Source: Aminobacter aminovorans (GTDB lineage Bacteria; Pseudomonadota; Alphaproteobacteria; Rhizobiales; Rhizobiaceae). From it: DNA of 64,000 nt. The position numbers and the translations under genes are program-made. Positions 40,716 to 51,224 of this stretch are shown here, piece after piece. Numbering within the stretch: the first letter of the stretch is position 1; the number at the start of each line of letters is the position of its first letter. The notes under the pieces are model-generated. The model made no database searches and had not been told where the DNA came from. It saw only the letters and a list, made by a program, of their open reading frames with translations. Where the stretch lies: positions 1,110,501 to 1,174,500 of the forward strand of contig NZ_UFSM01000001.1 in assembly GCF_900445235.1 (NCBI RefSeq), read 5' to 3'.

Positions 40716-41582
40716 ATGGCCGGTGGACAAGACCGCATCGTCTGGCTGAATGGCAGCTACCTTCCGGCCGCTGAGGCCAAGCTGTCGATCTTCGATCGCG
40801 GCTTCCTGTTTGCCGACGGCATCTATGAGGTGACGGCGGTTCTCGACGGCAAGCTTGTCGACAGCGACCTGCACATGGCGCGGCTGGAGCGTTCGGCCCG
40901 CGAGCTTGGCTTGCGCCTGCCCATCACCACGGCAGCGATCGAGGCGGTCGAACATGGTCTGATCGAGCGCAACGGCTTGCAGGAAGGGCTTGTCTACCTG
41001 CAACTGACGCGGGGCGCCGAGGAGCGGAATTTTTTGTTCGGCGAGGAGCTGGAACCGACGCTCCTGCTGTTGACGCAGCCGAAGGTGCTTGTCGATGTTG
41101 CCGCAGCAAAGACCGGCATTGCCGTCAAGACGGTGGCCGACCTGCGCTGGGCAAGGCGCGACATCAAGAGCGTGTCCCTGCTGCCGCAGGTGTTGGCCAA
41201 GCGCGATGCCAAGGCGGTAGGTTGCGACGAGGCGTGGATGGTCGAGGACGGTCATGTCTCCGAAGGTGCGTCGTCGACCGCCTATATCGTCACGCATGAC
41301 GGCAAGATCGTCTCTCCCGCCAACAGCCAGCGCACACTGCCCGGCTGTACGCGGCAGGCGCTTGTCCAGTTGGCCGAGGAGGGCGGCCTGACGCTCGAGC
41401 AACGCCGCTTTACCGTCGAGGAAGCCCAGGCCGCTGCCGAAGCCTTCATAACCAGCGCTTCGACCTTCGTCATGCCGGTGACCCGCATCGATGGCAAGCC
41501 GATCGGCGACGGCAAGCCGGGACCGGTCGTCACGCGGCTGCGCGAGATCTATGTCGACCATGCGCGTGCGCACGCACGCTGA
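40716..41582 (+). CDS. D-amino acid aminotransferase
   Basis: This 288-residue, PLP-dependent class IV aminotransferase swaps amino groups between D-amino acids and 2-oxo acids. Visible are S-I-F-D-R-G-F-L-F-A-D-G near residue 24, the PLP Lys in D-I-K-S-V-S at about 151, and E-G-A-S-S-T-A near 185. The D-x-x-Y-E-V start and these motifs fit Dat more than IlvE. GGAGAG lies five bases before the ATG. It follows the DmpA-type gene by 26 bases; the pair could break down D-amino acid peptides. Confidence 0.88.
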   Translation: MAGGQDRIVWLNGSYLPAAEAKLSIFDRGFLFADGIYEVTAVLDGKLVDSDLHMARLERSARELGLRLPITTAAIEAVEHGLIERNGLQEGLVYLQLTRGAEERNFLFGEELEPTLLLLTQPKVLVDVAAAKTGIAVKTVADLRWARRDIKSVSLLPQVLAKRDAKAVGCDEAWMVEDGHVSEGASSTAYIVTHDGKIVSPANSQRTLPGCTRQALVQLAEEGGLTLEQRRFTVEEAQAAAEAFITSASTFVMPVTRIDGKPIGDGKPGPVVTRLREIYVDHARAHAR

Positions 41583-41712
41583 CCGGAAGGTTCCGGCGAC
41601 CGCTCCGAGCCTGCAAACGAGCGGACATGGCCAGATCAGCGCAATCCATCGGAACTGCTTGTAGGAGCGGGTTCCGGTGGTCGGCTCAGATTTCTGGACT
41701 TGTCAGGTGGAA

Positions 41713-41802
41713 TGGCGGAGAGGGAGGGATTCGAACCCCCGATGGGCTTGCACCCATGCCGCATTTCGAGTGCGGTGCATTCGACCACTCTGCCACCTCT
41801 CC
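41713..41802 (-). tRNA. tRNA-Ser (anticodon CGA)
   Basis: On the minus strand the 90 bases fold into a class II tRNA. The acceptor stem pairs GGAGAGG with CCTCTCC. The anticodon loop reads C-T-C-G-A-A-A with CGA at 41766-41768, a long variable arm is present, and the T loop contains G-G-T-T-C-G-A-A-T-C-C. The CCA end is encoded (41713-41715). CGA reads UCG serine codons. No adjacent integrase or repeat of the tRNA end was seen. Confidence 0.96.
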
Positions 41803-42112
41803 GCGGTCGTGATCGGCCGTTGCCGGCGCGGCGCAGTAAATAACGGCTCATGGCCTGTCGCACAAGGCCAAATGTGGCCGTGTTGGCGTATCTTTTTCAT
41901 TGAGCCGATTTAGGCAGGCGGACGCTGCGTCAGTCCGGCGGAAAATCCGGTCCGAGGGGCTGGTTTCACGGGTGTTTGGCATGACCCCAAGCGGTCCCGG
42001 CTGGTCGTCTGTTTAGGCTGAGGCCAGTATCCAGACTTGGTCTCCGCGCGGCTCGTGTTGGCACGGAGCGCTTGGCAGGCCGCAAAAGTGCAGCTTTGCC
42101 AAGGTGTTCGCC
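41803..42112. other. Gene-free stretch between tRNA-Ser and the rplU promoter region
   Basis: I find no supported gene in these 310 bases. Short frames on both strands look like random GC-rich readings. The promoter of tRNA-Ser (minus strand) must lie at its left end. Confidence 0.5.
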
Positions 42113-42264
42113 TTGACTTCATGGCAACCTTCGGTTACGGCACCCCTGCAATCGGCGTGGAGGGTTCTCTGCGCCGTTTGTCATGAACCCGTAACGACTG
42201 ACAAAAAGACGGCCGAACCGCTCCGGTGGTTCAAAAAGGCCGACCGAACAGCGAAAGGCATAAA
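42113..42264 (+). promoter_or_regulatory. rplU promoter and structured leader
   Basis: TTGACT (42113-42118) and TACGGC (42136-42141), spaced by 17 bases, form a possible promoter with a weak -10. Downstream, TTTGTCA (42177-42183) and TGACAAA (42199-42205) form a perfect inverted repeat. A second hairpin lies at about 42211-42241, where GGCCGAACC pairs with GGTTC and GGCC. A leader of this kind could mediate ribosomal-protein feedback control. Strength is not testable by eye. Confidence 0.4.
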
Positions 42265-42696
42265 ATGTTCGCAGTCATCAAAACGGGCGGTAAGCAGTAT
42301 CGCGTTGCCGCCAATGATGTGATCAAGGTTGAGAAGCTCGTCGGCGCCGCCGGCGACACCGTGGAATTCGTTGAAGTGCTCGCCGTTGGCGAAGGTGAAA
42401 ACGCCGAGATCGGCGCGCCCTTCGTTGCTGGCGCAGTGGTGACGGCGGAAGTGGTCGAGCACGGCCGCAACAAGACCGTCATCGCCTTCAAGAAGCGTCG
42501 TCGCCAGAATTCGCGTCGCGCCCGCGGTCACCGCCAGCACCACACTACTGTCCGGATCTCCGAGATCCTGACCGGCGGTGCGAAGCCTTCGAAGAAGGCG
42601 GCAGTGAAGGCCGAAGCCGCAGCTGACGTTGCTGCAGAAAAGCCCGCGAAGAAGGCAGCGCCGAAAAAGGCTGCAGCCGTCGCGGAATCAGAGTAA
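42265..42696 (+). CDS. rplU: 50S ribosomal protein L21
   Basis: This 143-residue protein has the L21 core, [14 protein letters not shown] and [23 protein letters not shown]. After residue 105 there is a tail of about 38 residues made of Ala, Lys, Pro and Glu. Such tails occur in rhizobial L21; they are disordered and likely reach the ribosome surface. rpmA follows after 24 bases. Confidence 0.97.
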   Translation: MFAVIKTGGKQYRVAANDVIKVEKLVGAAGDTVEFVEVLAVGEGENAEIGAPFVAGAVVTAEVVEHGRNKTVIAFKKRRRQNSRRARGHRQHHTTVRISEILTGGAKPSKKAAVKAEAAADVAAEKPAKKAAPKKAAAVAESE

Positions 42697-42720
42697 TCAG
42701 AGCGCTGAAGGAGAACATCC

Positions 42721-42990
42721 ATGGCACATAAAAAAGCTGGCGGTTCGTCGCGCAACGGTCGCGATTCAGAGTCGAAGCGCCTTGGCGTCAAGAAGTTCGG
42801 TAGCGAATCCGTGATTCCGGGCAACATTATCGTTCGTCAACGCGGCACGACCTGGCATCCCGGCGTCAACGTCGGCATGGGCAAGGATCATACGCTTTTT
42901 GCGCTCGAAGCAGGCGCCGTGACCTTCAATAAAAAAGCCAATGGCCGAACCTACGTATCGGTGAACCCGATTCTCAAGGCCGCGGAGTAG
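42721..42990 (+). CDS. rpmA: 50S ribosomal protein L27
   Basis: This 89-residue protein starts [16 protein letters not shown], with the N-terminal tail that reaches the peptidyl-transferase centre. [11 protein letters not shown] and G-K-D-H-T-L-F-A-L follow. There is no N-terminal cleaved prosequence as seen in Firmicutes. GAAGGAG lies upstream of the ATG. Confidence 0.98.
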   Translation: MAHKKAGGSSRNGRDSESKRLGVKKFGSESVIPGNIIVRQRGTTWHPGVNVGMGKDHTLFALEAGAVTFNKKANGRTYVSVNPILKAAE

Positions 42991-43060
42991 CCGGTTCCGC
43001 ACTACAACACCGGCGCCCCATCTCGGGAACCGGTGTCTGGCCAAGCCAGGAAAAGGATCA

Positions 43061-43090
43061 GGGGAGATGGGTTTCCATCTCCCCTTTTTC
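43061..43090 (+). terminator. Intrinsic terminator of rplU-rpmA
   Basis: GGGGAGATGG (43061-43070) pairs with CCATCTCCCC (43075-43084) around a GTTT loop, followed by TTTTTC. Confidence 0.93.
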
Positions 43091-43112
43091 ATTTTTCCTG
43101 GAGGATTTTGAC

Positions 43113-43700
43113 ATGGTTGCTGAAAAGGACGACGTCGAAGACGAAAGATTGTCTATCGACTGCCCGATATTGCTGACCGAACGGCTGGTCCTGCGCCCGC
43201 CGCACGAGGACGACATCCCCGAGCTGGTGCAGCTGGCCGACAACCGGCACATCGCCGAGATGCTGTCGCGGATGCCTCATCCCTATGGCGAGGCCGAGGC
43301 GCGGGCCTTCCTTTCGATGGCGCGTAGCAGGAGCGGCGGGGCGGTCTATGCCATCACCATCGCCGACACCGGCGCCTTTGTCGGTTCTGCCGGCCTCAAC
43401 GTCACCGACCGCGGCCTCGAGCTCGGCTACTGGATCGGCGAACCCTACTGGAAGTCGGGCTATGCCACCGAGGCAGCGCATGCGCTTGTCGATCTCGCAT
43501 TCCGCGCGACCGATGTCGCCGTGCTCAACGTCTCGTGCCGGGTCATCAACCCGGCCTCGCGGCGGGTGATCCACAAGTGTGGCTTCCAGTATGCCGGTCA
43601 GGGCATGCTGAACTCGATCGTCGCCGGCCAGGTTCCGGTCGAGCGCTACCGGCTCGACCGCAAGACCTGGGCGAGCCTCCGGTCGTGGGCGCGGTTCTAA
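43113..43700 (+). CDS. GNAT family N-acetyltransferase
   Basis: This 195-residue protein follows the RimJ/RimL-type GNAT layout: L-L-T-E-R-L-V-L-R-P-P near residue 20, G-Y-W-I-G-E-P-Y-W-K-S-G-Y-A-T-E-A near 107, where the acetyl-CoA loop lies, and N-P-A-S-R-R-V-I-H-K-C-G-F near 145. It probably acetylates a ribosomal or other protein N-terminus or a small molecule; the target is unknown. TGGAGGA lies eight to nine bases before the ATG. It follows the rpmA terminator and is likely on its own promoter. Confidence 0.9.
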   Translation: MVAEKDDVEDERLSIDCPILLTERLVLRPPHEDDIPELVQLADNRHIAEMLSRMPHPYGEAEARAFLSMARSRSGGAVYAITIADTGAFVGSAGLNVTDRGLELGYWIGEPYWKSGYATEAAHALVDLAFRATDVAVLNVSCRVINPASRRVIHKCGFQYAGQGMLNSIVAGQVPVERYRLDRKTWASLRSWARF

Positions 43701-43709
43701 GTTGACCGC

Positions 43710-44567
43710 TTAGTTCAGCTCGACCCACACCGGCTGGTGGTCGGAGCCTGCCGCATCGCTGTCGATGCGGACGGATTTGACCTTGGCGGCCAAGTTGGCC
43801 TGAACGAAGACGTAGTCGATGAGGCGGGTTTTTTCCGGGTGGGTCGTGTCGGTCCAGGAGACCGATCCATCCGGAATGCCACCCGCCAGCGCGTAGGCGT
43901 CGACAGGGTGATGGGCGACGATCTGGGCGCCTTCGACGGCGTCGGGCACACCGATCATCGCAAGATGTTCGGGCGAGCCCGGCACCATGTTGAAGTCACC
44001 CAGAAGCACGAATTCCTCGGGGCAGGGGAGCTCGGGGAATCCGTATTCGGCAGCGCCCGATATGACGCCGCCTTCCATCGGATAGGCGTAGACCCGCTCC
44101 TTGAGATGACGGATCTGCGTCATTCGCTCTTCGAGATTTATATGGTCGAGATGCACCGAATAGACGCGCAGCGGACCGGACGGCGCCATGATGAGCGCTT
44201 CGAGCGCGGCGCGCTGCAGGTTGCCGCGGTTGAGACGCCGGGTTCTCGGCAGAAGCAGGCAGCGCGACGCGACGATCGGCCAGCGCGACAAGACCATGTT
44301 GCCGAACTGCAGTCGCTTGTTGGCCGGCTTGCCATTCTCGAGCAGGCCGAAGTCGATGTCCATGGCGACGCCGTAGATGTGGAAGTAGTCGGGCAGCAAT
44401 TCGGCGAGGTCGGCGACCATGTCGGCGCCATTGTTGCGCATGAAATTGCGGGTCACCTCCTGCAGGGCGATGATGTCGGCGCCCGCAACGCCGGCAGCAA
44501 TGCGTTCGAGGTCGTAGCGACCATCCCGGCCGATGCCGTACTGGGTGTTGTAGGTGACCAGCTTCAC
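43710..44567 (-). CDS. Endonuclease/exonuclease/phosphatase family protein
   Basis: This 285-residue protein has the EEP fold. N-T-Q-Y-G-I-G is near residue 6 and I-I-A-L-Q-E-V near 34, where Glu binds metal. H-L-D-H near 145, L-G-D-F-N near 190 and the final S-D-H-Q-P-V complete the active site. It may be a phosphodiesterase or nuclease; related proteins include sphingomyelinase-type and DNA repair enzymes. No signal peptide is seen, so it acts in the cytoplasm. It diverges from obgE. Confidence 0.88.
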   Translation of the reverse strand: MKLVTYNTQYGIGRDGRYDLERIAAGVAGADIIALQEVTRNFMRNNGADMVADLAELLPDYFHIYGVAMDIDFGLLENGKPANKRLQFGNMVLSRWPIVASRCLLLPRTRRLNRGNLQRAALEALIMAPSGPLRVYSVHLDHINLEERMTQIRHLKERVYAYPMEGGVISGAAEYGFPELPCPEEFVLLGDFNMVPGSPEHLAMIGVPDAVEGAQIVAHHPVDAYALAGGIPDGSVSWTDTTHPEKTRLIDYVFVQANLAAKVKSVRIDSDAAGSDHQPVWVELN

Positions 44568-44663
44568 TGTCGAAATCTCCCCGTCATTTCAGGCGGTTTC
44601 CAATCCGCTCTCGCCCTTAGCCACGCCTTGCGTTATGGCAGGTTCGCTGAAACAACCAAATAG

Positions 44664-45722
<1,059 letters not shown>

Positions 45723-45731
45723 GCTCCTGCC

Positions 45732-46880
45732 ATGACGATCCCTTCGCTTCGGACCTACAAGCGCATCACCGTCAAGATCGGCTCTGCGCTGCTTGTCGAC
45801 CGATCGACCGGCCTCAAGCGCGAATGGCTGGCATCGATGGCCGACGACATCGCAACGCTCGCCGAAGGCGGCGCCGATGTGCTCGTCGTCTCGTCAGGCG
45901 CAATCGCGCTCGGCCGCACCATCCTTGGCCTCGGCAAGCGCGCCCTTAAGCTCGAGGAGAGCCAGGCGGCTGCCGCTGTCGGCCAGATCGCACTGTCGGG
46001 CGCCTGGGCGGAAGAGCTCGGCCGCAAGGGGCTGAAGTCGGGCCAGATCCTGGTTACGCTCGGCGATACCGAGGAGCGCCGGCGCTATCTCAATGCGCGC
46101 GCCACCATCTCGACGCTGCTCAAGATGAACGCGGTGCCGGTCATCAATGAAAACGATACGGTGGCGACGAGCGAAATCCGCTATGGCGACAATGATCGCC
46201 TGGCGGCGCGGGTGGCGACGATGATGGGCTCGGATCTGCTGGTGCTGCTGTCCGACATAGACGGGCTCTATACCGCCCCGCCGGCAAGCGACCCGAATGC
46301 CAAGTTCATCCCGGTCGTCGACCGTATCACGCCTGATATCGAGGCGATGGCCGGGGGAGCTGCGTCCGAACTGTCGCGCGGCGGCATGCGGACAAAGATC
46401 GACGCCGGCAAGATCGCCACTGCGGCCGGTACGGCGATGATCATCACCGCCGGCACGCGTCTGTCGCCGCTGACGGCGATCGAACGCGGCGAACGCTCCA
46501 CGCTGTTTCGGCCAAGCGGCAACCCGGTGAAGGGCTACAAGAGCTGGATCGCCGGCCAGCTCGAGCCCGCAGGACGGCTGACCGTCGATGCGGGTGCCGT
46601 CGGTGCGTTGCTTTCGGGCAAGTCGCTGCTGCCGGCCGGCGTGAAGCTCGTCAGCGGCAATTTCTCGCGCGGCGACACGGTGGCGATCCTGTCGCCCGAA
46701 GGCCGCGAGATCGCGCGCGGGCTGGTTGCCTATGACGCTGCGGATGCCGTAAGGATCGCTGGGCTGAAGACGACGGAGATCGAGACCGTGCTTGGTTATG
46801 AGGCGCGTTCGGCGATGATCCATCGCGACGACCTCGTGGTCAGCCATACGGATAAGATTGCGGTGCAAGCGGAAGGGTAG
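45732..46880 (+). CDS. proB: Glutamate 5-kinase
   Basis: ProB phosphorylates glutamate for proline synthesis. The 382-residue protein has V-K-I-G-S-A-L-L-V near residue 14, [10 protein letters not shown] near 52, N-E-N-D-T-V near 138 and the L-L-S-D-I-D-G-L-Y segment. A PUA domain occupies the last 90 residues. It starts nine bases after obgE. Proline inhibition is expected as in homologues. Confidence 0.97.
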   Translation: MTIPSLRTYKRITVKIGSALLVDRSTGLKREWLASMADDIATLAEGGADVLVVSSGAIALGRTILGLGKRALKLEESQAAAAVGQIALSGAWAEELGRKGLKSGQILVTLGDTEERRRYLNARATISTLLKMNAVPVINENDTVATSEIRYGDNDRLAARVATMMGSDLLVLLSDIDGLYTAPPASDPNAKFIPVVDRITPDIEAMAGGAASELSRGGMRTKIDAGKIATAAGTAMIITAGTRLSPLTAIERGERSTLFRPSGNPVKGYKSWIAGQLEPAGRLTVDAGAVGALLSGKSLLPAGVKLVSGNFSRGDTVAILSPEGREIARGLVAYDAADAVRIAGLKTTEIETVLGYEARSAMIHRDDLVVSHTDKIAVQAEG

Positions 46881-46883
46881 GAC

Positions 46884-48170
46884 ATGCTGAAGGCGCATGA
46901 GAAGTCCCATGAGGATACGGCGCGGCTGATGACCGAGATCGGCCGCAAGGCTCGTGCCGCCGCCCGCCCACTCGCCATCGCCAAGGCCGAACGCAAGCAT
47001 GCCGCGCTGATCGGCATGGCCGAAGCCACCATCCGCCGCCAGGATGAAATCCTCGACGCCAACGCCATCGACGTGAAGAACGGCGAGGAAGCGGGACTGA
47101 GCGGCTCGTTCATGGATCGCCTCAAGCTGACGTCCGGCCGCATCCGCGACATGGCCGACGGCATCCGGGCGATTGCCGAGCTCAAGGATCCGGTCGGTGA
47201 GGTGATCGCCAGTTGGGACCGGCCCAACGGCCTGCATATCGAGCGCGTGCGCACGCCGCTTGGCGTCATCGGCGTGATCTATGAGAGCCGCCCCAATGTG
47301 ACTGCCGATGCCGGTGCCTTGTGTCTCAAGGCGGGCAACCCGGTGATTCTGCGCGGTGGCTCGGACTCGCTCAATTCGTCGCTGGCGATCCATGCCTGCC
47401 TGGTCGAGGGGCTGAAGGCGGCCAATCTGCCCGAAGACGCGATCCAGCTGGTGCCGGTGGCTGATCGTGCAGCGGTGGGCGAAATGCTCAAGGGCCTGTC
47501 GGGCAATCTCGACGTCATCATCCCGCGCGGCGGCAAGAGCCTCGTCGAGCGCGTCCAGACCGAGGCGCGCGTGCCCGTTTTCGCCCATCTCGAAGGCATC
47601 TGCCATCTCTACATCGACAAGTCGGCCGAGCTCGACATGGCGGTGGGCCTAACCGTCAACGCCAAGATGCGTCGCACTGGTATCTGCGGGGCGGCCGAGA
47701 CCCTGCTTGTCGACCGTGCTGTGGCCGCTACCCATCTGGTGCCGGTGCTGGAAGCGCTGCGCAAGGCCGGCTGCGAAATCCATGCCGACGAAGACGTCCT
47801 TGCGGTCTTTACCGATGCCAAGCCCGCTACCGATGCCGACTGGGTGACCGAGTATCTCGACGCCATCATCTCGGTGAAGCTTGTAGACGGTGTTTCAGGC
47901 GCGATCGAACATATCGAGACGTTCTCCTCGCACCACACCGAGGCGATCGTCGCCGAAGATGCGAAGGCCGTCGAACGTTTCTTCAACGAGATCGACTCGG
48001 CAATCCTGCTGCACAATGCCTCGACGCAGTTCGCCGACGGTGGCGAGTTCGGCATGGGTGCCGAGATCGGCATCGCCACCGGCAAGATGCATGCGCGCGG
48101 ACCGGTCGGCGTCGAGCAACTGACCTCATTCAAGTACCGTGTGCGCGGTAACGGCCAGCTTCGGCCGTGA
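46884..48170 (+). CDS. proA: Glutamate-5-semialdehyde dehydrogenase
   Basis: ProA reduces glutamyl phosphate to the semialdehyde. The 428-residue protein contains the catalytic Cys in [11 protein letters not shown] at about residue 267 and H-T-E-A-I-V near 350. Length is normal. It starts three bases after proB; the proline pathway is completed by proC elsewhere. Confidence 0.97.
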   Translation: MLKAHEKSHEDTARLMTEIGRKARAAARPLAIAKAERKHAALIGMAEATIRRQDEILDANAIDVKNGEEAGLSGSFMDRLKLTSGRIRDMADGIRAIAELKDPVGEVIASWDRPNGLHIERVRTPLGVIGVIYESRPNVTADAGALCLKAGNPVILRGGSDSLNSSLAIHACLVEGLKAANLPEDAIQLVPVADRAAVGEMLKGLSGNLDVIIPRGGKSLVERVQTEARVPVFAHLEGICHLYIDKSAELDMAVGLTVNAKMRRTGICGAAETLLVDRAVAATHLVPVLEALRKAGCEIHADEDVLAVFTDAKPATDADWVTEYLDAIISVKLVDGVSGAIEHIETFSSHHTEAIVAEDAKAVERFFNEIDSAILLHNASTQFADGGEFGMGAEIGIATGKMHARGPVGVEQLTSFKYRVRGNGQLRP

Positions 48171-48212
48171 CGGAAAGCATCGGGCTGGTGTGACGGCTCA
48201 GGGGGCCTAAAG

Positions 48213-48854
48213 TTGCTGTTGCCGTCGGAGCCGCCAGTTCCCCAAAAGTACCTGCGCATGCCACATGCGATGAAGGGCATGCAGGTCGGGCTGTTCGGTG
48301 GATCGTTCAATCCGCCGCATGCCGGTCATGGTCTTGTCACCGAGATCGCCATGCGTCGCCTGCAACTCGACCAGTTGTGGTGGATGGTCACGCCCGGAAA
48401 TCCGTTGAAGAGCACGCGCGAGCTGGCACCGCTCGCCAGGCGCATCGAACTGTCGGAACAGATTGCGGAAAACCCGCGCATCAAGGTCACTGCCTTCGAG
48501 GCCGCGCACCGTGTTCGCTACACTGCCGACACGCTGGCGCTGATCAAGGCGCGCAATCCCGGTGTCGATTTCGTCTGGATCATGGGCGCCGACAATCTGC
48601 GCGACTTTCATCGTTGGCAGCGCTGGCGCCAGATCGTCATGACCTTCCCGATCGCCGTCATCGACCGGCCTGGGGCGACGCTGTCGTTTCTCTCGTCGGT
48701 GGTCGCCAAGACCTTCGATTATGCACGCGTCGACGAGGGCGACGCCCCGCTGCTGGCGCGGATGAAGGCCCCTGCCTGGACCTTCATCCACGGGCCCCGT
48801 TCCCTGCTGTCGTCGACGGCGCTCAGGAACGGGACAGCCAAGGACAAGTCCTAA
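48213..48854 (+). CDS. nadD: Nicotinate-nucleotide adenylyltransferase
   Basis: NadD makes deamido-NAD from nicotinate mononucleotide and ATP. The protein has G-L-F-G-G-S-F-N-P-P-H-A-G-H, the H-x-G-H motif near residue 37, and the S-S-T-A-L-R end motif near 200. From the TTG at 48213 it is 213 residues. Related proteins carry a similar K-Y-L-R-M-P-H stretch before the core, which supports the long form. The ATG at 48258 is the alternative. A G-rich stretch lies upstream of the TTG. Confidence 0.92.
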   Translation: MLLPSEPPVPQKYLRMPHAMKGMQVGLFGGSFNPPHAGHGLVTEIAMRRLQLDQLWWMVTPGNPLKSTRELAPLARRIELSEQIAENPRIKVTAFEAAHRVRYTADTLALIKARNPGVDFVWIMGADNLRDFHRWQRWRQIVMTFPIAVIDRPGATLSFLSSVVAKTFDYARVDEGDAPLLARMKAPAWTFIHGPRSLLSSTALRNGTAKDKS

Positions 48855-48957
48855 AGCGGTTCCGCATTGTCTTCGAAAAGCGAAGACACTCCAGCTCTTT
48901 GTCTGGCCAGTTCCGGAGGGAAAACCGCTGCGCACCTTCTCCTGGAATTGCGCTAGC
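48855..48957. repeat. Rhizobial intergenic mosaic element (RIME-like)
   Basis: AGCGGTT (48855-48861) and AACCGCT (48923-48929) form an outer inverted repeat. GTCTTCG (48869-48875) and CGAAGAC (48881-48887) form an inner perfect hairpin. The element ends with a C-C-T-G-G-A-A-T-T-G-C-like stretch. This combination of AAAGCGGTT, nested hairpins and GGAATTGC is what I recall from repeated intergenic elements of Mesorhizobium and its relatives. It lies directly after nadD, between convergent genes. Confidence 0.7.
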
Positions 48958-49783
48958 TCTTGATCGGGATCCAGAGCTCGTAGCCGCCATTGCCCGTCGC
49001 CCCGTCGAAGCTTTCGGGGTAGAGCTCGAAATTGGGACCGTCGGCGGCTTCATATCCCGATGTCGGCAACCACTTGCTCCACACCGTATGGGTAATGCGG
49101 CGGATCATCGAGATATGGTCGGTGGTGGCAAACACCGCATAGCGCTGCGGGGCGATGCGCAACCGGCTGTACTCCGATGTCAAGTCCGAGAAATCCTTGA
49201 CCTCGACGCCGGCGATGTATTCGAAGCTGTCGTCGTCAAAGTTGTGGCAGACGCCGTAGCCGACATAGTTCTTCTGGCCGGGCACACTGCCGAAATGCGG
49301 GCCGAAACGCTGCCACAGCGACGGGATCGCCAGGCTCGTCTCGCTGGTGTAGCGCTCGCCGAAGCCGGCGATGAGCAAGGGGCCGCCGTCGACAAAGCGC
49401 GACGGAGCAAGGTTTTCGACAAAGGTTTCGTCCATCTTGAGAAGCTCCAGGCATTGGGGCTGGGAAACGGAGCCGTTCGCGCGCACCTCCTCGGGCGTCT
49501 GCCCGAAGCGGTCGCGGAAGGCCCGGGTGAACGCCTCATGCGAGCCATAACCGGCGTCAAGCGCGACCGCCAGAATGTCGGGCGCGCCTTTGGCCAGCGC
49601 ATGCGCCGCATCTGTCAGGCGGCGGGCTCTGAGATAGCCCGTGACCGAATGGCCGGTGGCGGCAGCGAAGGCGCGGGACATGTGGAAGCGCGAGACGCCG
49701 CCGGCGGCGGCGACCTCGTCGAGCCCGATGTCCCTGGAATAGTGGCTTTCGATGTACCAGATGGCTTTTTGAACGGGGGTCAT
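48953..49783 (-). CDS. AraC family regulator with GyrI-like effector domain
   Basis: This 276-residue protein has an AraC helix-turn-helix pair at the N-terminus: I-G-L-D-E-V-A-A-A-G-G-V-S near residue 20 and A-F-T-R-A-F-R-D-R-F-G-Q-T-P near 85. A C-terminal GyrI/effector-binding domain (about 120-276) is marked by Y-G-V-C-H-N-F and E-L-W-I-P-I. The order is as in Rob/SoxS-type regulators that respond to drugs. I chose the ATG at 49783; the longer frame is unlike the family. It diverges from an MFS transporter and probably controls it. Confidence 0.9.
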   Translation of the reverse strand: MTPVQKAIWYIESHYSRDIGLDEVAAAGGVSRFHMSRAFAAATGHSVTGYLRARRLTDAAHALAKGAPDILAVALDAGYGSHEAFTRAFRDRFGQTPEEVRANGSVSQPQCLELLKMDETFVENLAPSRFVDGGPLLIAGFGERYTSETSLAIPSLWQRFGPHFGSVPGQKNYVGYGVCHNFDDDSFEYIAGVEVKDFSDLTSEYSRLRIAPQRYAVFATTDHISMIRRITHTVWSKWLPTSGYEAADGPNFELYPESFDGATGNGGYELWIPIKS

Positions 49784-49976
49784 AGGTATTTCCGCATGAG
49801 GACGCCCCGATATGCCTGTTGCCGGGACGGTGCATTTGATCGCGCTTGCTGCACAGCGCCTTTTTGCAGCGATGTCGATGTCAATACGACGTCCTGCCCG
49901 CCTTTTTTGGCCTCGCCAGCATGCTCGATGTCGCAATTGCGGCTGCGCCAGCGCCGTGGACGGGCGAGGTTGCTGC

Positions 49977-51224
49977 ATGGATATGCGGGACGACACGAGT
50001 ACGGCCGAGGAGGGCGAACGGACACCGGCGATCGCGGTTGCCGGCGTGATCCTGGCGATGGCGCTGCTCGCCGTCGGCAATGGCCTGATGTTCGGCTACA
50101 TTCCGGTCAGCCTGGGTGCTGCGGGATATGCCCCGACCTGGGCCGGCTCGATCCTGACTGGACTGTCGGCGGGCGGCCTGGCCGGGTGCCTGCTCACCGG
50201 CATGCTGGTGCGCCGTGTCGGCCATGCCAGGGCCTATATGGTGTTTTCCGCGCTGATCGTGCTTTCCAACGTTGCCGTGGCGGCGGGACTGTTTCCGCTC
50301 GCCTGGATCGCTGCGCGGGTGCTCTACGGTTTTGCGATTTGCGGGCTGTTCATCGTGGCGCAGAGCTGGCTCAACGATGCCGTCGGCAACGATGTACGCG
50401 GCCGGATCATGGCGATCTTCTACGTCGCTTATGTCGTCGGCCTTGGCGTTGGCTCGTTTCTGCTGCGCTTCGTCGACATCGCAACGCCGCAGGCGCCGCT
50501 GCTCTGTGTCGCCTTCGCCGCCATTTCCATCCTGCCCGTCGGGCTGACCCGGCTGCGCCAGCCACCGCCGCCGCTGGCCGCCTCCGTGGCGCTCGCGCGG
50601 GCGTGGCGGATCTCTCCGGTCGGCGTTGCCGGCATGCTTGCCGTCGGTGGGCTGTCGATGATGATCGCCGGCTTTGCGCCGATCCATGCCACGGCAAGCG
50701 GCTTCAGCCAGCAAGAGGTGGCGACACTGCTGTTTGCCATGCCGCTCGGCACGCTTCTGTTCCAGATTCCATTGGGCTGGATCTCCGATCGTACCGACCG
50801 GCGCTATGTGCTCGTCGCAGCAGGGATTTTGGTGGTGGTCGCCGGGCTTGCGGCAAACCGTTTCGACGGCAGTGCCTTGGCGCTGATGGTCGCGATCTAT
50901 GTCGTGTGGAGCGGGGCGAGCGAATCAATCTATTCGCTGTCGAGCGCGCATGCGAGCGACCGCGCCCGCAAGGATGATCTCGTTGCGCTGTCGAGCAGCA
51001 TGCTGTTTGCCTGGTCACTCTCGGGCTTCATCGTGCCCGGCCTCGGCACCTTGCTGACCGCGTTCTACGGCACCCAGGCGTTCATGTATGTCGCGACAGC
51101 CATCGCTGCGTTGTTCACCGCTTTCGTGCTCTGGCGCCTGCGCATCAACCAGGCGGTTCCGGAGGGCGAAGCGGGCAGTTTCTCGCCCATGTCGGCGCAG
51201 GTGCCGCCATCGACCGAGCCCTAG
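49977..51224 (+). CDS. MFS transporter (sugar/drug-type)
   Basis: This 415-residue protein has about twelve membrane spans. After an acidic N-terminus (residues 1-18) come I-A-V-A-G-V-I-L-A-M-A-L-L-A-V-G-N-G and later R-R-V-G-H-A-R-A-Y, the MFS signature loop between spans 2 and 3; W-I-S-D-R-T-D-R-R-Y lies in the second half. The C-terminus is long and Pro/Ser-rich. It resembles YcaD-like MFS members of unknown substrate. I chose the ATG at 49977 with GAGG eight bases upstream. The divergent AraC regulator suggests induced drug or metabolite export. Confidence 0.88.
   Translation: MDMRDDTSTAEEGERTPAIAVAGVILAMALLAVGNGLMFGYIPVSLGAAGYAPTWAGSILTGLSAGGLAGCLLTGMLVRRVGHARAYMVFSALIVLSNVAVAAGLFPLAWIAARVLYGFAICGLFIVAQSWLNDAVGNDVRGRIMAIFYVAYVVGLGVGSFLLRFVDIATPQAPLLCVAFAAISILPVGLTRLRQPPPPLAASVALARAWRISPVGVAGMLAVGGLSMMIAGFAPIHATASGFSQQEVATLLFAMPLGTLLFQIPLGWISDRTDRRYVLVAAGILVVVAGLAANRFDGSALALMVAIYVVWSGASESIYSLSSAHASDRARKDDLVALSSSMLFAWSLSGFIVPGLGTLLTAFYGTQAFMYVATAIAALFTAFVLWRLRINQAVPEGEAGSFSPMSAQVPPSTEP

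Noticed and set aside
41713..41802. tRNA-Ser as an attachment site for a genomic island
   Set aside because: No integrase, direct repeat of the tRNA end or change in composition was seen on either side.
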